Source: Actinomyces sp. (GTDB taxonomy: Bacteria > Actinomycetota > Acidimicrobiia > Acidimicrobiales > Aldehydirespiratoraceae). Taken from it: DNA of 19,325 nucleotides. The DNA lies in NCBI GenBank assembly GCA_003697065.1, contig RFFY01000179.1, positions 1 to 19,325 of the forward strand, given 5' to 3'. Below, in pieces: positions 7,896 through 16,519 of the stretch (position 1 is its first letter; each line of letters starts with the position of its first letter). The notes beneath the pieces are model-generated. The model saw only the letters and a program-made list of their open reading frames with translations, had not been told where the DNA came from and made no database searches. Made by a program: the position numbers and the translations under genes.

Positions 7896-8257
7896 GCCGG
7901 GTCGGGGCCGAAGGCGCGGTGGAAGCAGGTGAACTCGCCGGTGTGGCAGGCCCCGCGCCCCTCCTGTTCGACGACGAAGAGCAGGGTGTCGCCGTCGCAG
8001 TCGTAGTAGGCCTCGCGGATCCACTGGCGGTCACCGGAGGTGTCGCCCTTGCGCCACACCTCCTGACGGCTCCGGCTCCAGAACACCGTGCGCCCCTCCG
8101 CCAGGCTCATCTGCAGGGTCTCGGCGTTCATCCAGGCCATCATCAGCACCCGGCCGGTCGCCGCGTCCTGCACGATGGCGGGGACGAGACCCCGTTCGTC
8201 GTAGGTGACGGCGGCGAGCTGGTCGGGCGTGGCCTCGATCGGTGTGGCGGTCGACAT
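7892..8257 (-). CDS. hisI: Phosphoribosyl-AMP cyclohydrolase
   Basis: HisI opens the adenine ring of phosphoribosyl-AMP, the third step of histidine synthesis. The 121-residue protein is the monofunctional cyclohydrolase without a HisE domain. It carries WSRSRQEVWRKGDTSGD (60-76), the metal-binding cluster YYDCDGD (84-90, with Asp86, Cys87, Asp88 and Asp90), and the zinc cysteines Cys104 and Cys111 in GACHTGEFTCFHR. The ATG at 8257 is favoured by a TAGGCT box 7 bases upstream and by normal family length; the upstream open frame is not supported. It lies apart from the main his operon and leads into trpE by a GTGA overlap, so histidine and tryptophan genes share this transcript. Confidence 0.96.
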   Translation of the reverse strand: MSTATPIEATPDQLAAVTYDERGLVPAIVQDAATGRVLMMAWMNAETLQMSLAEGRTVFWSRSRQEVWRKGDTSGDRQWIREAYYDCDGDTLLFVVEQEGRGACHTGEFTCFHRAFGPDPA

Positions 8258-8264
8258 GCTCTGG

Positions 8265-8270
8265 AGCCTA
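8265..8270 (-). promoter_or_regulatory. Putative -10 box of the hisI-trpE transcript
   Basis: TAGGCT on the minus strand lies 7 bases before the hisI ATG, consistent with a leaderless mRNA. The 80-base gap 8258-8337 also holds the divergent amidase promoter. Confidence 0.5.
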
Positions 8271-8323
8271 GAGGCGGTCGCCCCCGGGCCGACCGCCCTT
8301 CGCCGCTCGACCCGACGATGTCG

Positions 8324-8329
8324 TAGGGT
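8324..8329 (+). promoter_or_regulatory. Putative -10 box of the amidase gene
   Basis: TAGGGT is 8 bases before the ATG at 8338, again compatible with leaderless transcription. No Shine-Dalgarno sequence is seen in those 8 bases. Confidence 0.45.
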
Positions 8330-8337
8330 CGGCCACC

Positions 8338-9771
8338 ATGACCAGCGAACTCGCCCGTCTCGACGCCGTCGCTCTGGCCGCCGCCATCGCCGCCGGCGAG
8401 GTCTCACCCCTCGAGGTGATCGAGGACACCGCTCGGCGCCTCGAACGCCTGAACCCCACCGTCAACGCCGTCATCCACCCCGACCTCGACGCCGCCGTCG
8501 ACGCCGCCCGCGGGACCCTGCCCGACGGCCCGTTCCGGGGGGTCCCCATGCTCCTCAAGGACCTGTGGCCCACCGAGAAGGGGCGGCCCCACCACCTGGG
8601 TGTCGCCGCCCTGCGCCGGGCCGATCACCGCGCCGATGTCGACGCCAACATCACCACCGCCTACCGCAGGGCCGGCTTCGTGCTCGCCGGTCGGACCAAC
8701 ACCCCCGAGCTGGGTCTGGTCGCCACGACCGAACCCCTGGCCTACGGGCCCTCACGCAACCCGTGGAACCCCGAGCACGGCACCGGCGGTTCGTCGGGCG
8801 GAGCGGCCGCCGCCGTCGCGGCGGGCATCGTGCCGGCCGCCAACGCCTCCGACGGGGGCGGCTCGATCCGGATCCCCGCCGCCATGTGCGGGCTGGTCGG
8901 CCTCAAACCGAGCCGGGGCCGGATCTCGATGGGACCCCTCCAGGACGAGTGGGGCAACTCGGTCCAGCACGTGGTGAGCCGAACCGTGCGCGACGCCGCC
9001 GCCATCCTCGACGCCACTGCCGGGCCCTGGCCCGGCGACGGGGTCGTCGCACCGCCCGTCGGCGCCCCCTGGGCGGCGGCGGCCGCCACCTCACCCGGTG
9101 AGCTGCGCATCGGCTTCGTGTCGACCTCCATCCGGCCCGAGCTCGACACCCACCCCGAGGTCACCGCCGCCGTCGAGGCCACCGCCGCCTTGTTGGCCGA
9201 GCTCGGACACCGGGTCGACGAGGATCATCCCCGCTCCCTGCACGACCCCGAGCTCGTGTCCACCTTCACCGACGCCTGGACGGCGGGCGCCGCCGCCAGC
9301 CTGCGCCGCATCGGCCAGTGGATCGGCCGTCCCCTCGGCCCCGACGACGTCGAACCCGGGACCTGGGCGATGGCCACCGCCGGCGGTCGGGTCAGCGCCC
9401 CCGACCTGATCGTCGCCCAGGCCAACCAGATGACCTTCCGCCGTCGGGTGGCCGCCTGGTGGACCGACCACGACCTGCTCCTCACCCCCACCTGCCTGCA
9501 GCCCGCGCCCCGCCTGGGCGAGCTCGTCGCCTCCGAGGACGATCCCCTGCGGGGACTGAAGAACTCGATCCCCTACGCCGTGTTCACCTCACCGTTCAAC
9601 GTGACCGGCCAACCCGCCATCTCCCTGCCCGTCGCCACCACCGACGAGGGCCTGCCCATCGGGGTGCAGCTCGTCGCCGCCTACGGACGCGAAGACCTGC
9701 TGGTGCAGGTGGCGGCCCAACTGGAGGAGGCGGTCGGCTGGCCCGAACGACTCTCGCCTCTGCATCCGTGA
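8338..9771 (+). CDS. Amidase-signature family hydrolase
   Basis: This 477-residue enzyme belongs to the Ser-cisSer-Lys amidase family, which hydrolyses carboxamides. The catalytic lysine is Lys74 in GVPMLLKDL, the cis-serine lies in GTGGSSGGAAAAVAAG (residues 148-163, Ser152/Ser153), and the nucleophile is Ser176 in DGGGSIRIPAAMCGLVGLKP. The remaining C-terminal half has the usual family layout, ending in PYAVFTSPFNVTGQPAISLP and GLPIGVQLVAAYGREDLL. It is not GatA: no gatB or gatC is adjacent, and the overall sequence resembles secondary-metabolism or 6-aminohexanoate-type amidases. The substrate is unknown. It appears monocistronic, divergent from hisI and convergent with the GroES-like gene. 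Confidence 0.93.
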   Translation: MTSELARLDAVALAAAIAAGEVSPLEVIEDTARRLERLNPTVNAVIHPDLDAAVDAARGTLPDGPFRGVPMLLKDLWPTEKGRPHHLGVAALRRADHRADVDANITTAYRRAGFVLAGRTNTPELGLVATTEPLAYGPSRNPWNPEHGTGGSSGGAAAAVAAGIVPAANASDGGGSIRIPAAMCGLVGLKPSRGRISMGPLQDEWGNSVQHVVSRTVRDAAAILDATAGPWPGDGVVAPPVGAPWAAAAATSPGELRIGFVSTSIRPELDTHPEVTAAVEATAALLAELGHRVDEDHPRSLHDPELVSTFTDAWTAGAAASLRRIGQWIGRPLGPDDVEPGTWAMATAGGRVSAPDLIVAQANQMTFRRRVAAWWTDHDLLLTPTCLQPAPRLGELVASEDDPLRGLKNSIPYAVFTSPFNVTGQPAISLPVATTDEGLPIGVQLVAAYGREDLLVQVAAQLEEAVGWPERLSPLHP

Positions 9772-9778
9772 CCGCGCT

Positions 9779-9796
9779 CCGGTGCCTCCGCACCGG
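9779..9796. terminator. Bidirectional hairpin between convergent amidase and GroES-like genes
   Basis: CCGGTGC (9779-9785), loop CTCC, GCACCGG (9790-9796), extendable by a G-U and a G-C pair. It fills most of the 32-base gap between two convergent stop codons. There is no T-tract, as is common for actinobacterial terminator-like hairpins. Confidence 0.45.
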
Positions 9797-9803
9797 GGGC
9801 GGC

Positions 9804-10193
9804 TCAGAGATAGAGCCCGGTGCTGCCCTGGTCGAGGCGCTCGGCGGCCACGGCATGCACGTCCCGCTCGCGCAGGATGATGTAGTCGCGGCCCCGCACC
9901 TCGACCTCGTAGCGGTCCTCGGGATTGAACAGGACCTGGTCGCCGGGCTCCATGTTGCGCACATTCGGTCCGACGGCCACGACCTCGGCCCAGGTCAGAC
10001 GCTTGCCCACCTGAGCCGTGGCGGGGATCAGGATCCCGCCCGAGGTGCGCCGCTCCCCCTCCGACTCGCCCAGGCGCACCAGGATGCGGTCGTTGAGCAT
10101 CTTGATGGGGAGTCGCTCGGTGCCGCCGGGTGCCGGTACACCCGCGGTGTCGTCGGCGGGCGCGGCCGCCCTCGTGGTGTCGGACGTGGTCAC
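9804..10193 (-). CDS. GroES/Cpn10-like co-chaperonin with N- and C-terminal extensions
   Basis: GroES caps the GroEL folding chamber. Residues 30-117 of this 129-residue protein match the Cpn10 fold: IKMLNDRILVRLGE, a mobile-loop segment TSGGILIPATA (50-60) that keeps the hydrophobic GroEL-contact triplet, EVVAVGPNVRNMEPGDQVLFN, and YIILRERDVHAVA. It is preceded by about 29 Ala/Thr/Pro-rich residues and followed by a 14-residue tail (AERLDQGSTGLYL). Standard GroES is about 95-100 residues. No groEL is adjacent, so this is probably a second, unlinked paralogue. The GTG at 10193 is chosen because TAGCGT lies 8 bases upstream; a later start is possible and would remove part of the extension. Confidence 0.85.
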   Translation of the reverse strand: MTTSDTTRAAAPADDTAGVPAPGGTERLPIKMLNDRILVRLGESEGERRTSGGILIPATAQVGKRLTWAEVVAVGPNVRNMEPGDQVLFNPEDRYEVEVRGRDYIILRERDVHAVAAERLDQGSTGLYL

Positions 10194-10201
10194 GGCCGAC
10201 A

Positions 10202-10207
10202 ACGCTA
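10202..10207 (-). promoter_or_regulatory. Putative -10 box of the GroES-like gene, in a near-palindrome
   Basis: TAGCGT on the minus strand is 8 bases before the GTG at 10193. It lies in the palindromic core ACGCTAGCG, whose other half (AACGCT at 10201-10206) is 6 bases before the divergent GTG at 10213. The two start codons are only 19 bases apart. Confidence 0.4.
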
Positions 10208-10212
10208 GCGCC

Positions 10213-10869
10213 GTGACCACGCCACCCGACCCGACGGTCCCCCCGCCCCATCGACCGGGCACCACCACCGTGACGGTGACCAGCACCGACGGGGTGCGTC
10301 TGGGGGTCGACGTCACCGACCCGGAGACCACCCCGCGGGGCACCGCCGTGCTCGGCCATCCCCATCCCCTCTTCGGGGGCTCACGTCATGACGCCGTGCT
10401 CGCCGCCGTCGCCGCCGTCCTGGTCGCCCACCGGTGGCGGGTCGTCCGTCCGGACTTCCGGGGGGCCGGTGACGCCGACGGCGTCCACGGCGGGGGCGGC
10501 CCCGAGACCGGTGACCTGATGGCGGCCACGGGCCTGGCCGTTCCCGAGCGACCCCTGATTCTCGGGGGCTACAGCTTCGGAGCCGACGTCGCCCTGGCCT
10601 GCGCCCCGGCCGGGCTCGTCGCCTGGCTCGTCATCGCCCCACCCCTGAGCGTGGTCGCCCCGTCCACCATGCCCGCCGCCCGCGACACCCGTCCCAAGTT
10701 CGTCGTCGTCGCCGCCCACGACACGATCGCCCCGCCCGGGCGTGTGGCGGAGACCACCGCCGACTGGCCGGCCACACACATCGCCGTGGTCGACGGGACC
10801 GACCACCTCTTCCTCGGCGCCACCCGCGCCCTGCAGGAGCACGTCACGCGCCTCGTCAGCAGCCTGTGA
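10213..10869 (+). CDS. Alpha/beta-hydrolase fold protein
   Basis: The 218-residue product looks like a small serine hydrolase of the YsxB/dienelactone-hydrolase-like type. It contains GHPHPLFGGSRHDAV (48-62), RPDFRGAGDADG (79-90), the nucleophile elbow GGYSFGADVAL (118-128) with Ser121, a candidate acid Asp170 in VVAAHD, and His198 in DGTDHLFLG. The length agrees with family members beginning just before a TSTDGVRL strand. The substrate is unknown. The open frame extends upstream, but the GTG at 10213 avoids overlap with the divergent GroES-like gene and follows a possible -10. It is followed at once by the acyl-CoA synthetase gene, so a shared transcript is likely and an ester or thioester substrate is conceivable. 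Confidence 0.85.
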   Translation: MTTPPDPTVPPPHRPGTTTVTVTSTDGVRLGVDVTDPETTPRGTAVLGHPHPLFGGSRHDAVLAAVAAVLVAHRWRVVRPDFRGAGDADGVHGGGGPETGDLMAATGLAVPERPLILGGYSFGADVALACAPAGLVAWLVIAPPLSVVAPSTMPAARDTRPKFVVVAAHDTIAPPGRVAETTADWPATHIAVVDGTDHLFLGATRALQEHVTRLVSSL

Positions 10870-10889
10870 CTCCTGTCATCATGGGGTCC

Positions 10890-12518
<1,629 letters not shown>

Positions 12519-12522
12519 CGCC

Positions 12523-12541
12523 CCGGCGGTCGGGCCGCCGG
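12523..12541. terminator. Bidirectional hairpin between convergent acyl-CoA ligase and hisF
   Basis: CCGGCGG (12523-12529), loop TCGGG, CCGCCGG (12535-12541). It lies in the 30-base gap between the two convergent stop codons and has no T-tract. Confidence 0.4.
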
Positions 12542-12548
12542 CGCCGTC

Positions 12549-13328
12549 TCAGCGGTCGGGAGGACGCACCGTCACCCCGCGCGCCGCCAGGAGGCGCTTG
12601 GCGTCGGCCACCGTGTGCTGGCCGAAGTGGAAGATGGAGGCGGCCAGCACGGCATCGGCACCGCCCTCGAGTACGCCGTCGACCAGGTGCTCGAGGGTGC
12701 CCACCCCACCGGAGGCGATGACCGGCACCCCGACGGCGTCGGCGACGGCGGCCGTCAGCTCCAGGTCGAAACCCTCGCGCGTCCCGTCACGGTCCATCGA
12801 GGTGAGCAGGATCTCGCCGGCCCCCAGGCGTTCGACCTCGCGGGCCCAGGTGACCGCGTCGACGCCGGTGCGGGTGCGCCCCCCGTGGGTGTACACCTCG
12901 AAGCCGCTGGCGGTGTCGGGGCTACGGCGGGCGTCGACGGCCACGACGCAGCACTGGGCGCCGAAGGTGCGCGAGATCTCGGCCACCAGATCGGGGCGGC
13001 GCACGGCGGCGGTGTTGACCGACACCTTGTCGGCGCCGGCCCGCAGGAGGCGGCGGGCATCGTCGACGCTGCGGATCCCGCCACCGATGGTGAAGGGGAT
13101 GAAGACCTGCTCGGCGACGGCCCGGGCCATGTCGACGGTGGTGTCGCGCCGGTCGGAGGAGGCGGTGATGTCGAGGAAGACCAGTTCGTCGGCGCCCTGC
13201 TCGTCGTAGCGGGCGGCGAGCTCGACCGGGTCGCCGGCGTCGCGCAGACCGACGAAGTTCACCCCCTTGACGACCCGACCGGCATCGACGTCGAGGCAGG
13301 GAATGACCCTCGCCGCCCGGATGGTCAC
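12549..13328 (-). CDS. hisF: Imidazole glycerol phosphate synthase, cyclase subunit
   Basis: HisF uses ammonia from HisH to convert PRFAR into imidazole-glycerol phosphate and AICAR. The 259-residue TIM barrel has the catalytic Asp13 in ARVIPCLDVDAGRVVKGVNF and Asp132 in CVVAVDARR, plus GADELVFLDITAS, FTIGGGIRSVDDARRLL and VPVIASGGVG phosphate-site segments. The GTG start at 13328 overlaps the hisA stop as GTGA and places MTIRAARVIPCLDVD at the family-typical position. Reading further upstream would simply pass through the hisA gene in another frame. It is the last gene of the his operon and converges on the acyl-CoA ligase. Confidence 0.97.
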   Translation of the reverse strand: MTIRAARVIPCLDVDAGRVVKGVNFVGLRDAGDPVELAARYDEQGADELVFLDITASSDRRDTTVDMARAVAEQVFIPFTIGGGIRSVDDARRLLRAGADKVSVNTAAVRRPDLVAEISRTFGAQCCVVAVDARRSPDTASGFEVYTHGGRTRTGVDAVTWAREVERLGAGEILLTSMDRDGTREGFDLELTAAVADAVGVPVIASGGVGTLEHLVDGVLEGGADAVLAASIFHFGQHTVADAKRLLAARGVTVRPPDR

Positions 13329-14107
13329 GCCAACCCCCGTTCCGTTCCGGTCCCGGACCCGGGCACGGCGGGCGGCCCGGACGTGGAGGCGAGGGCCCGG
13401 ACCGCCTCGGCGACGTCGACGCGACCCTCGTAGATGGCCCGACCGACGATGGCGCCCGCCAGGCGGCGTCCGTGGGCCTCGACCTCGGCGAGGACCAGGA
13501 GGTCGTCGAGTGACCCGACCCCACCCGAGGCGATGACGTCGGTGCCGGTGGCGGCGAGGACGGCGGCGAGGCCCTCGACGTCGGGGCCTTCGAGGGTGCC
13601 GTCGCGGGCGATGTCGGTCACGACGAAGGCGTCGACCCCGGCGTCGGCGTAGGCACCCACGAGATCGCCCACCGAGTGACCGGAGCCCTCCAGCCAGCCG
13701 TGGGTCGCCACCTCGCCCGCCCGGGCGTCGACACCGACGGCCACCCGGTACCCGGCGGCGAGTCGGCGCACGAGTTCGGGGTTCTCGAGGGCGGCGGTGC
13801 CGATCACGACCCGCTCGACCCCGGCTGCGAAGAGGGCTTCGGCGGCGGCCGTGTCGCGGACACCGCCCCCGGCCTGGACCGGTACGTCGACGGCACGGGC
13901 GATGGCGGCGACCGTGTCGCGGTTCTCGGGCCGTCCGGAACGGGCGGCGTCGAGGTCGACCACGTGGATCCACGGCGCCCCGGCGGCGGCGAAGGCACGG
14001 GCCTGGGCGACGGGATCGTCGCCGTAGACGGTCTCGCGCCCGTAGTCGCCCTGGAGCAGGCGCACGCAGCGGCCCCCGCGGATGTCGATGGCGGCGAAGA
14101 GGTCCAT
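13325..14107 (-). CDS. hisA: ProFAR isomerase, HisA type
   Basis: HisA opens the ribose of ProFAR to PRFAR by an Amadori rearrangement. The 260-residue half-barrel protein starts MDLFAAIDIRGGRCVRLLQG and has the catalytic pair Asp8 and Asp165 (VVTDIARDGT), with QAGGGVRD and VIASGGVGSLDDL as phosphate sites. The loop around 126-138 reads VDARAGEVATHGW, the classical HisA pattern, and lacks the RGRGWE-type loop of actinobacterial PriA that also serves tryptophan synthesis. This fits with a dedicated trpF in the same window. The start overlaps the hisH stop by one base (TGATG). A Ser/Thr/Pro-rich tail of about 20 residues follows the barrel. Confidence 0.94.
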   Translation of the reverse strand: MDLFAAIDIRGGRCVRLLQGDYGRETVYGDDPVAQARAFAAAGAPWIHVVDLDAARSGRPENRDTVAAIARAVDVPVQAGGGVRDTAAAEALFAAGVERVVIGTAALENPELVRRLAAGYRVAVGVDARAGEVATHGWLEGSGHSVGDLVGAYADAGVDAFVVTDIARDGTLEGPDVEGLAAVLAATGTDVIASGGVGSLDDLLVLAEVEAHGRRLAGAIVGRAIYEGRVDVAEAVRALASTSGPPAVPGSGTGTERGLA

Positions 14108-14787
14108 CAGCGCTGTCCTCCCGGATCCCCGGCGCCGACCGAGGCGCGACGGCGCGCCGCCAACTCCACGAAGTTGGCGAGGACCCGCAGGCCGGCGCGC
14201 CCCGACTTCTCCGGGTGGAACTGAGCGGCCCACAGGTCGCCCCGCGCCAGGGCGGCGGCCTGGGGGCCGCCGTAGTCGCAGGTGGCGATGACGGCGGGAC
14301 CGTCCTCGAGGGCATAGGAGTGCACGAAGTACATCCACACCGGGTCGTCGAGTCCCTCGAAGAGGGGGTGGGGCCGGCGCCGCTCGACGACGTTCCACTG
14401 GATCTGGGGCCGCCGGACGCCCTCGGGAAGGCGGCGCACCTCGGCGTCGAGCACCCCGAGACCGGCCACACCGGGCGCCTCCTCGGAGGCGCGGGCCAGA
14501 AGCTGCATGCCGATACAGATGCCGAAGAAGGGGCGACCGGCGTCGATGACCTCACGTACCACCCCGTCGAGGCCCCGTTCGGTGAGGGCGGTCATGCAGG
14601 GCCCGAACGCCCCCACCCCGGGGAGCACCACTCCGTCGGCTCGCCGGATGAGTTCGTGGTCGGCGGTCAGGCGGGCGTCGGCGCCGACATGCTCGAACCC
14701 CTTGTGGGCCGAGTGCAGGTTCCCGATGCCGTAGTCGACGATGGCGATGAGCGGGGGCGGCCCCGCCACCGGGCCGGGGCGGCTCAC
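14107..14787 (-). CDS. hisH: Imidazole glycerol phosphate synthase, glutaminase subunit
   Basis: HisH hydrolyses glutamine and channels ammonia to HisF. The 226-residue class I amidotransferase has IAIVDYGIGNLHSAHKGFEH (14-33), LPGVGAFGPCM (oxyanion region), the nucleophile Cys91 in FFGICIGMQLL, and His191/Glu193 in AAQFHPEKSG. The GTG at 14787 overlaps the hisB stop as GTGA. It leaves a proline-rich lead-in of about 12 residues before the conserved core, so an internal start cannot be excluded. Where many HisH proteins read GWN, this one reads RPQIQWN. Confidence 0.96.
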   Translation of the reverse strand: MSRPGPVAGPPPLIAIVDYGIGNLHSAHKGFEHVGADARLTADHELIRRADGVVLPGVGAFGPCMTALTERGLDGVVREVIDAGRPFFGICIGMQLLARASEEAPGVAGLGVLDAEVRRLPEGVRRPQIQWNVVERRRPHPLFEGLDDPVWMYFVHSYALEDGPAVIATCDYGGPQAAALARGDLWAAQFHPEKSGRAGLRVLANFVELAARRRASVGAGDPGGQR

Positions 14788-15374
14788 AGGGTCCCCTTGG
14801 TGGACGGCACCCCGGAGCCCTCCACCCGTACCGCGTCGCGCAGGGCGCGGGCGACCGCCTTGAACGACGCCTCGATCAGATGGTGGGTGTTGACACCACG
14901 CTGCGACACCAGATGGAGGGTCACCCCGGCGCTCGTCACGAACGCCCGCCAGAACTCCTCGCACAGCTGGGGGTCGAAGGGCGGATCGCCGAGGATCTTC
15001 TGACCCGGCGTGTCGACCTCGTAGTGCAAGAAGGGCCGGCCGCTCAGGTCGACCACGGCCTGCACCGCGGCCTCGTCGAGGGGCACGGTCACCGAGGCGA
15101 AGCGCCGGACGCCGGCCTTGTCGCCGAGCGCCTCGGCGAAGGCGCGACCCAACAGGATCCCGGTGTCCTCGACGGTGTGGTGGGCGTCGATCTCGAGGTC
15201 ACCGCGGGCCGTCACGGCGAGGTCGAAGCCGCCGTGACGGCCGAGCTGGTCGAGCATGTGGTCGAAGAAGGGGATGCCGGTGGTGACCTCGGTCGAGCCC
15301 GTCCCGTCGATCTCGAGCCGGATGCTGATGTCGGTCTCGCGGGTCGTGCGGGTGGATTCGGCTCGGCGGCTCAC
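14784..15374 (-). CDS. hisB: Imidazoleglycerol-phosphate dehydratase
   Basis: HisB dehydrates imidazole-glycerol phosphate to imidazole-acetol phosphate with two manganese ions. The 196-residue monofunctional form has TGIPFFDHMLDQLGRHGGFD (32-51), the metal motif DAHHTVEDTG (63-72), SGRPFLHY, and a second metal motif NTHHLIEASFKAVARALRDA (162-181). No histidinol-phosphatase domain is fused, so that activity must come from another gene. The GTG at 15374 overlaps the hisC stop as GTGA. The first eleven residues are basic and unconserved. Confidence 0.97.
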   Translation of the reverse strand: MSRRAESTRTTRETDISIRLEIDGTGSTEVTTGIPFFDHMLDQLGRHGGFDLAVTARGDLEIDAHHTVEDTGILLGRAFAEALGDKAGVRRFASVTVPLDEAAVQAVVDLSGRPFLHYEVDTPGQKILGDPPFDPQLCEEFWRAFVTSAGVTLHLVSQRGVNTHHLIEASFKAVARALRDAVRVEGSGVPSTKGTL

Positions 15375-16519
15375 GAAGCGACCTCCGGGGAGGGATCGGT
15401 GTCGGTCCCGGCGGCGAGGACCTCGGCCAGGGCGTCGAGGAAGCGGGTGTTCTCGTCGGGCGTCCCCACCGTGACCCGCAGGCAGCCCTCCAGTCGGGGC
15501 CACGAGGAGCAGTTGCGGACGAGAACGGAGCGCTCGACGAGAGCGTGCCACACGTCGTCGCCGGACCGGGTGGTGGGACGGAACAGCACGAAGTTCGCCG
15601 ACGAGGGCCACACCCGGACCGGCAGTGCATCGAGGGCAGCCTCGATCCGCCGGCGTTCGGCGACGATTAGACCCACCCGCTCCTCCATGGCGTCGAGATG
15701 GTCGAGGGCGAGGCGTCCGGCGAGTTGGGTGACGGCGTCGAGGTGGTAGGGCAGGGCGACCTTCTCGAGCTCGACCACCACCCAGCGGGGGGCGAGGAGG
15801 TAGCCGATGCGCGCCGCAGCCAGGGCCCACGTCTTGGAGTAGGTCCGCGACACGACGAGGGGCACGTCGTCGTCGACGAGCCCGTCGGCGCGGTGCTCGG
15901 CGAACTGGGCGTAGGCCTCGTCGACACACACCAGCCCGCCGGTGCGTGCCGCCAGATCGACGGCGGTGGCGACCAGTCCCGGGTCCTCCGCCGTTCCCGT
16001 GGGGTTGTTCGGTGAACACAGGAAGGTGACGGTGGGTGATGCCCCTTCGACCACCCGCTCGAGCTCGTCGGGGGCGACGGTGAAGTCGTCGCGCCGGTCC
16101 CCCACCACCACCTCGGTGCCCGTCACCCGGGCGAGATGGCCGTGCAGGGCGTAGGTGGGCTCGAAGAGAGCGGCCCGCCGGCCCGGACCCCCGTAGGCGA
16201 GCAGGAGAGCCTGGAGCACCTCGTTGGAGCCGTTGGCCACGAAGACCTGCTCGGCGTCGAGCCCGTGCAGGGCTCCGATGGCGGCCCTCAGGGCGAGTGC
16301 CCGACGATCGGGATAGCGGTTCCAGGCGACCTCGCCCACCGCAGCGGCCAGGGCCCGGGCGAACGCCGGGGGCGGCGGATAGGGGCTCTCGTTGGTGTTG
16401 AGCCGGACCGCCACGTCGAGTTGGGGCGAGTGGTAGCCCGCCATCAGGGCGATGTCGGGACGGGCGGCCACCCTCGGCGCTCGGTCGGAGCGCCCGTCGA
16501 CGGGAACGGGCGCGCTCAC
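15371..16519 (-). CDS. hisC: Histidinol-phosphate aminotransferase
   Basis: HisC transfers an amino group from glutamate to imidazole-acetol phosphate, giving histidinol phosphate. The 382-residue fold-type I PLP enzyme has LNTNESPYPPPPAF (40-53), NRYPD, VFVANGSNEVLQ, the cofactor-contact motif CSPNNPTGTAEDPG (168-181), CVDEAYAQFAEH (198-209), and the Schiff-base lysine Lys229 in SRTYSKTWALAAARIGY. C-terminal RVTVGTPDENTRFL binds the substrate carboxylate. The GTG at 16519 overlaps the hisD stop as GTGA. Related aminotransferases can have broad aromatic specificity, but the operon position supports HisC. Confidence 0.97.
   Translation of the reverse strand: MSAPVPVDGRSDRAPRVAARPDIALMAGYHSPQLDVAVRLNTNESPYPPPPAFARALAAAVGEVAWNRYPDRRALALRAAIGALHGLDAEQVFVANGSNEVLQALLLAYGGPGRRAALFEPTYALHGHLARVTGTEVVVGDRRDDFTVAPDELERVVEGASPTVTFLCSPNNPTGTAEDPGLVATAVDLAARTGGLVCVDEAYAQFAEHRADGLVDDDVPLVVSRTYSKTWALAAARIGYLLAPRWVVVELEKVALPYHLDAVTQLAGRLALDHLDAMEERVGLIVAERRRIEAALDALPVRVWPSSANFVLFRPTTRSGDDVWHALVERSVLVRNCSSWPRLEGCLRVTVGTPDENTRFLDALAEVLAAGTDTDPSPEVAS

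Noticed and set aside
8338..9771. Calling the amidase GatA
   Set aside because: No gatB or gatC is adjacent, and the overall sequence outside the signature does not look like GatA.
10866..10889. Acyl-CoA ligase start at GTG 10866 overlapping the hydrolase stop
   Set aside because: It is possible, but the family-like N-terminus begins at MDATMMEYPLT, and a weak -10-like CATCAT lies 7 bases before ATG 10890. Kept as an alternative.
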